Assembly (NCBI GenBank): GCA_049293335.1 | Contig: JBATSO010000040.1 | Span: 40,349-104,348 of the forward strand | From: JAGXIT01 sp049293335 | Lineage (GTDB): Bacteria > Patescibacteriota > Saccharimonadia > Saccharimonadales > UBA4665 | Direction of reading: 5' to 3' | Length of the DNA stretch: 64,000 nucleotides | Part shown: positions 60,507 through 64,000 of the stretch, one piece after another | How the letters are laid out: every line of letters starts with the position of its first letter | Numbering within the stretch: the stretch's first letter is position 1 | Program-made: the position numbers and the translations under genes | Notes under the pieces: model-generated | Told to the model about the DNA's origin: nothing | The model's input: only the letters and a program-made list of their open reading frames with translations | Database searches by the model: none

Positions 60507-61178
60507 TTACTCCTCCGTAGTTATGTAGTCATTATAAACGGTAACGCTTGGAATGTCATAGAGGAGTTTTGCGGGGAGTATTTCGAGTGGTTCGGTGTTG
60601 GTTCGCAGTCTGGTAAGCGCAGTTTGTTTGCTTTCACCGTAGGCGAGCACGTACACCGTGTTTATTTTAAGCAGCGGCGCTATGCCTGTCGTCATTCGGG
60701 TGTAGTCACTCCAGTTGTAGCCAATCACCGTTGAAACAGTATCTTCAATAGCTGCTGAGTCGGGCAGAAGACCCGCGGTGTGGCCATCTGGCCCCATGCC
60801 GAGCGTGGCTATAACGGTTCGTGCACACAATGCGTCGTGTACCACTTTTGAATAGTGGTCAACCGTCTCGTCAAAGGGGAGGTTTTTTTCAAGCACATCA
60901 ACCCATGTTGCTGCTCCAGGCTTAAAACCAGCTTGTCGCATTTGTTCACTGTTGGAGTTTGAGTGGCCGTATGCACCAAACCGCTCGTCTACAGGTAAAA
61001 TCGTTAAGTTTGCTAACTCCGCATGGCTAGTAACGAGTTGTTGCATAATGTTCACTTGTGCGGGCACGCACGACCCGCCACTAACAAACCACAACACACT
61101 GCCTCCACGCAGCGCATATCTAAGGTCATTGGTAATTGCTCTCGCTGCGGCTTCAACTGACCCCGTACTAAACTTCAT
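60507..61178 (-). CDS. pgl: 6-phosphogluconolactonase
   Basis: A 223-residue DevB-type lactonase that opens 6-phosphogluconolactone. VLWFVSGGSCVPAQV, TILPVDERFG and ATLGMGPDGHTAGLLPDS match the family. First gene of the oxidative pentose phosphate operon. TATACT ends 7 nt before the ATG, so the mRNA is leaderless. Alternative: glucosamine-6-phosphate deaminase-like protein, which is less likely given the operon. Confidence 0.93.
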   Translation of the reverse strand: MKFSTGSVEAAARAITNDLRYALRGGSVLWFVSGGSCVPAQVNIMQQLVTSHAELANLTILPVDERFGAYGHSNSNSEQMRQAGFKPGAATWVDVLEKNLPFDETVDHYSKVVHDALCARTVIATLGMGPDGHTAGLLPDSAAIEDTVSTVIGYNWSDYTRMTTGIAPLLKINTVYVLAYGESKQTALTRLRTNTEPLEILPAKLLYDIPSVTVYNDYITTEE

Positions 61179-61257
61179 ACTTTGTAGTATACGTGAACGT
61201 GCGAGAAGTGAGAATATCTCAGGCTTTACTCAGGTGATGTTCAGTACACTACGCGAC

Positions 61258-62559
61258 ATGCACGAAAAACATAAAAGGCTGGTCTTGCTTGGTCTTATAG
61301 CCTTAAGTCTGGCGCCGCTACCCCTCATAGTAGTTCACCACGAGGATCCAACGGCCACACAAGCCGCACTGTGGCTTTCGGCAGTAACCGGGTATTTCGG
61401 TTTGATCTTAATGCTCTGGGAATACATTCTGGGGGTGAAGTCTGTTTTTGGTTTGTGGTTCCAAGACCTCGCACCTGTGCTACAGATTCATAAATGGCTC
61501 GGCAAATACGGCACGCTACTAATCTTTTTGCACCCCATTTTGATTACCTATGCCTACGGTGAATCTTTGTTGTATTCAGTTTTACCGCATGTCTCTACCC
61601 AGTTTGAACGCCACGTCACGCTCGGACGAATTGCACTGCTTATTTTAGTGGTTGTCTGGTTTACTTCGGCAATTGTACGCGAGAAAATCAAGTTTCGCCC
61701 CTGGAAATACATTCACTACCTCATTTACGTTGCGTTGCCATTCGGTTTTCTACACGTTCCAAACGTTGGTTCACAGTATATGTCGCAGCGGGCGGTGCAG
61801 GCCTATTTTTACACGCTGTTAGTTGGCTTTACCCTATTTACCATGCTGAGGGTACGATCATTTTTTAACATCGATCGCTCAGCCTATATGGTTACTAAAC
61901 AACAACAGATTGCCGATGATGTTCATATGGTGATGTTGATACCCGCGGCTCATCGTATGACGCCACAAAGAGGCCAGTATGTGTACCTCAAAATGGGCTT
62001 TATTAGCGAAGATCACCCATTTTCAGTCACGCAGTACGACCCCGAAACAGGGGCTATAACCTTAGCGTACCGCACCTACGGCGCCTATACGCTAGACATG
62101 GCCGCGCGTCTTCAGGTAGGCGGTCAAGTTTACCTGAGCGGCCCGCACGGTGCTTTTATGACGGAGGTTGCTGCCAGTCAAAAGCCACGCGTCTACATTG
62201 GCGGCGGCATTGGTGTGACACCGTTTATCGATGATGTTTTGCGCCCGCGTGACGACACTGAACAGTGGCTATTCTACGCCAATCGAAGCCGATTGAGTGC
62301 GCCTTTTACGCAGCAACTTCGGGACAAGCTGGGGAGTCGCCTGGTGCAGGTCTATAGCCGCGACCAGAATGCAAAGTTGACACCAGGGCTTGAAGTGGGG
62401 CGGTTGCGGCGAGAGATCTTTAGTAAATATCTATCAAATCCTGCCCAGTATGAATACTACTTATGCGGTACTGAAGCGATGCTTGACACAGTTAGCCAAG
62501 AACTACTGGCGATTGGCGTTGCACCGAGTGATATACACCAGGAAGCTTTTAGTTGGTAG
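61258..62559 (+). CDS. Ferric reductase-like transmembrane/FNR oxidoreductase
   Basis: A 433-residue fusion. Residues 10-210 hold about six membrane helices with paired histidines for two haems (IHKWLGKYG, FLHPILI, IHYLIY, GFLHVP). Residues 215-433 form a ferredoxin-reductase-like domain: HPFSVTQY (FAD), GGGIGVTPFIDD (NAD(P)H) and a C-terminal CGTEAMLD. Cytoplasmic NAD(P)H electrons would cross the membrane through haem to an external acceptor. TACACT ends 7 nt before ATG 61258. The longer frame from 60952 is not the real start. Confidence 0.9.
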   Translation: MHEKHKRLVLLGLIALSLAPLPLIVVHHEDPTATQAALWLSAVTGYFGLILMLWEYILGVKSVFGLWFQDLAPVLQIHKWLGKYGTLLIFLHPILITYAYGESLLYSVLPHVSTQFERHVTLGRIALLILVVVWFTSAIVREKIKFRPWKYIHYLIYVALPFGFLHVPNVGSQYMSQRAVQAYFYTLLVGFTLFTMLRVRSFFNIDRSAYMVTKQQQIADDVHMVMLIPAAHRMTPQRGQYVYLKMGFISEDHPFSVTQYDPETGAITLAYRTYGAYTLDMAARLQVGGQVYLSGPHGAFMTEVAASQKPRVYIGGGIGVTPFIDDVLRPRDDTEQWLFYANRSRLSAPFTQQLRDKLGSRLVQVYSRDQNAKLTPGLEVGRLRREIFSKYLSNPAQYEYYLCGTEAMLDTVSQELLAIGVAPSDIHQEAFSW

Positions 62560-62568
62560 GTAGGTTGC

Positions 62569-63420
62569 TTAGCCTTCAAGCTGGTCATGGCGAAGCATTA
62601 TAATCTGTACGCCAAAGTGCTGCTCCATTTTTGCTTGCAGTTCTGGTCGAAGCAGCACAATCGTCGAGACGGCATCGGCAATCAGCGCAGTCGCACCTCG
62701 TACATAGCTGCTCACAACAGGTGAGGTGCTCGAAGTGTCAGTGATGGGGTCGATAATATGGTGGTGCGTTTTACCGCCAACTCGCCACTGGCGTTTTATG
62801 GTGGAGCTGACTGCCAGGGCACCTTTTGTGAGTCTAGTCGTACCAATAACTGTAGAGCTGTCATAGGGATGTTCAAGCCCCAGCTCAAGCGGCTGCTGGG
62901 CCGTCACCAAAATATCGCCGCCGCCGTTTATAAGGTAATGCGTATACCCATGTTGTTCCAGTAAAACACCGAGCGTATCGATCAGCCAGCCCTTACCAAA
63001 GCCGCCTAGGTCAACGCTCGTTTCAGCTGGGATGGTGATTTGACTGCTGTTATAGTTTGTTTCGTTCCAGAAATTTTGGTGCACACTACCTGCTTTGGCG
63101 GTGCTACCATAGCCAAGTTTATTAAGACTAGCACCGACCGAAATATTAAAAGCACCTTCGCTGATGTCATGTAGCTTGTGGGCGAAGGCAAACATGCTCA
63201 GAAGCTCCGGCGGTGGGCTGGTGAGCTTCTTGTGGGTATTCAACTGGCCGATTAAGGAAGCATCGTTAAAACGGGTATATGCGTCGTTAAACTCTTTGAC
63301 GATTTTCAGAATAGTTTCTTTCAGGCCATTATCAAAAGATAGTTCATTGCCCAGCAACTCAATAATCCATTTAGTGCCCAAGCCTTCAAACTCAAGGCTG
63401 GGGATAGGTTTTGTAGTCAT
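62569..63420 (-). CDS. apbE: FAD:protein FMN transferase (ApbE-like)
   Basis: A 283-residue ApbE. Its core includes GAFNISVGASLNKLGYG, VDLGGFGKGWLIDTLG near 155, LINGGGDILV and the Mg-binding HHHIIDPITDTSS near 230. The enzyme attaches FMN covalently to a Thr or Ser of partner proteins; the partner is most likely the FMN-binding protein 7 nt upstream. Start ATG 63420 is preferred over a 57-residue longer frame that overlaps that gene. No signal peptide is seen at this start, so export is unclear. Confidence 0.92.
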   Translation of the reverse strand: MTTKPIPSLEFEGLGTKWIIELLGNELSFDNGLKETILKIVKEFNDAYTRFNDASLIGQLNTHKKLTSPPPELLSMFAFAHKLHDISEGAFNISVGASLNKLGYGSTAKAGSVHQNFWNETNYNSSQITIPAETSVDLGGFGKGWLIDTLGVLLEQHGYTHYLINGGGDILVTAQQPLELGLEHPYDSSTVIGTTRLTKGALAVSSTIKRQWRVGGKTHHHIIDPITDTSSTSPVVSSYVRGATALIADAVSTIVLLRPELQAKMEQHFGVQIIMLRHDQLEG

Positions 63421-63427
63421 CGCAGCC

Positions 63428-63946
63428 TTAGGCTTTCGCTTGACGGGCAATGCTGTCGAGGGCTTGCGCAAAGGCATCTGTTGTAAGAGTAGCGCCCCCA
63501 ATGCGTGAAGGCGATAGGCTGGCAATGGCTTTACCGACAACTGTTGATCGTAACTCACCTTGGAAGCTATCAATGTACAAAGCAGACTCACGGTCGCCGT
63601 AGGTATTGTTTACTTTTACGGCGGTAACTTTGCCATCTGCGAGTGTTAAGTTGACACTTAAACTATTTGAGCCATGTGGTACATCGTAGCTTGTGCTGGC
63701 GGTGTATTGACCGTCCTTATAGCCAGATGATGTCGCAGATGTTGTAGCGGTTGAAGCAGGGGCGGTCGATTGAAGGTTGGCTTGAGCTGAAGCGACGGGT
63801 GTGGCTACTGCGGTATTTGTTGGCTGCGCCGAAATGGATGATTGAGCCCTATTTGGTTTCAAAAATAACCAGCCGCCGCCAAGACCTGCTGCCAGTATAA
63901 CGGCCGTCGTACCGACCACAATGTACGTTTTTTCTTGAGGTTTCAT
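63428..63946 (-). CDS. FMN-binding domain protein (extracytoplasmic)
   Basis: A 172-residue protein with an N-terminal membrane helix (YIVVGTTAVILAAGLGGGWLFL), a Ser/Thr/Ala-rich linker and a C-terminal FMN_bind domain like NqrC/RnfG. IGGATLTTDAFAQAL near residue 148 is the flavinylation site: GGAT-x-T fits the (S/T)GAT-x-T target of ApbE, with FMN on the Thr. It would be an electron acceptor outside the membrane. TATTAT ends 6 nt before the ATG. Confidence 0.88.
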   Translation of the reverse strand: MKPQEKTYIVVGTTAVILAAGLGGGWLFLKPNRAQSSISAQPTNTAVATPVASAQANLQSTAPASTATTSATSSGYKDGQYTASTSYDVPHGSNSLSVNLTLADGKVTAVKVNNTYGDRESALYIDSFQGELRSTVVGKAIASLSPSRIGGATLTTDAFAQALDSIARQAKA

Positions 63947-64000
63947 ACGGGAATAATAGCATTTAGTTTCTGAAGAATTGCTGAGGAACCACAGAGGAAG

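Noticed and set aside
60952..61257. N-terminal extension of the ferric reductase frame
   Set aside because: It runs antisense through pgl and its promoter; a -10 hexamer sits 7 nt before ATG 61258.
1..64000. Alternative genetic code (UGA as glycine, as in Gracilibacteria/SR1)
   Set aside because: UGA ends galU and other genes at the expected family length and no in-frame UGA is needed.

Overview
The window most likely comes from a member of the Candidate Phyla Radiation, and Saccharibacteria (TM7) is the best fit. This is inferred from gene content and style: compact single-copy genes, standard stop codons (UGA is a stop, e.g. at the end of galU), the MurT/GatD lipid II amidation pair, a PilB-type ATPase without the zinc tetracysteine, a ytxG/ytxH-like pair, a complete oxidative pentose-phosphate branch with glycogen-type enzymes, and moderate GC. 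I see no rRNA, tRNA or CRISPR array.

Layout. 1-584: a NadD-like nucleotidyltransferase cut by the window edge. 653-5372: a carbon operon with split transketolase, an inositol-monophosphatase-family enzyme lodged between its two halves, class II aldolase and a PfkB kinase. 5373-5980: the only long gene-free stretch, packed with short repeats and a large imperfect palindrome. 5981-17829: an unknown protein, a LOG-family protein, uvrB, a RelB/RelE module with a strong leaderless promoter, an FKBP, a divergent kinase-like protein, gatC-gatA-(HEPN-like)-gatB, galU and ytxG/ytxH-like genes. 18054-31107: dnaE, a secreted SCP-domain protein, a SpoU methylase, pilB, a WhiB-family regulator, rplS, rnhB, yraN and pepN. 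31104-37972: nusA behind a promoter-terminator leader, an NlpC/P60 protein, clpC under a perfect CIRCE operator, a membrane HExxH protein and radA. 38032-44480: a class A penicillin-binding protein, tyrS and murT-gatD. 44540-48530: an AT-richer accessory block with an HpaII-like restriction-modification pair, a solitary purM-like gene and a DUF3800 gene. 48636-52052: recG, a phospholipase C/P1-nuclease-like protein and rsmD. 52077-52640: an IS200-type element with a frameshifted transposase. 53625-61178: two reverse-strand operons, glycosyltransferase-GH57-GH15 and pgl-gnd-zwf. 61258-63946: a ferric-reductase/FNR protein facing an FMN-binding protein and its ApbE flavin transferase.

How the parts work together. 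GalU, the GT4/GT5-like transferase, GH57 and GH15 point to making and breaking an alpha-glucan. Zwf, Pgl and Gnd feed pentose phosphates to the split transketolase and aldolase. NADPH from this branch could feed the ferric-reductase/FNR protein and the flavinylated extracytoplasmic protein. MurT/GatD, the PBP and the NlpC/P60 enzyme indicate a Gram-positive-type wall.

Regulation. About twenty genes that start transcription units have a -10 hexamer ending only 6-9 nt before the start codon, so their mRNAs should be leaderless, whereas many downstream operon genes carry Shine-Dalgarno sequences. The most noteworthy items are the WhiB-like regulator outside Actinobacteria, this leaderless architecture, the IMPase gene flanked by a 15-bp direct repeat, palindromic or heptameric repeats that have entered coding sequences (recG, rnhB, pepN), the nusA leader terminator, and the flavin electron-transfer cluster.
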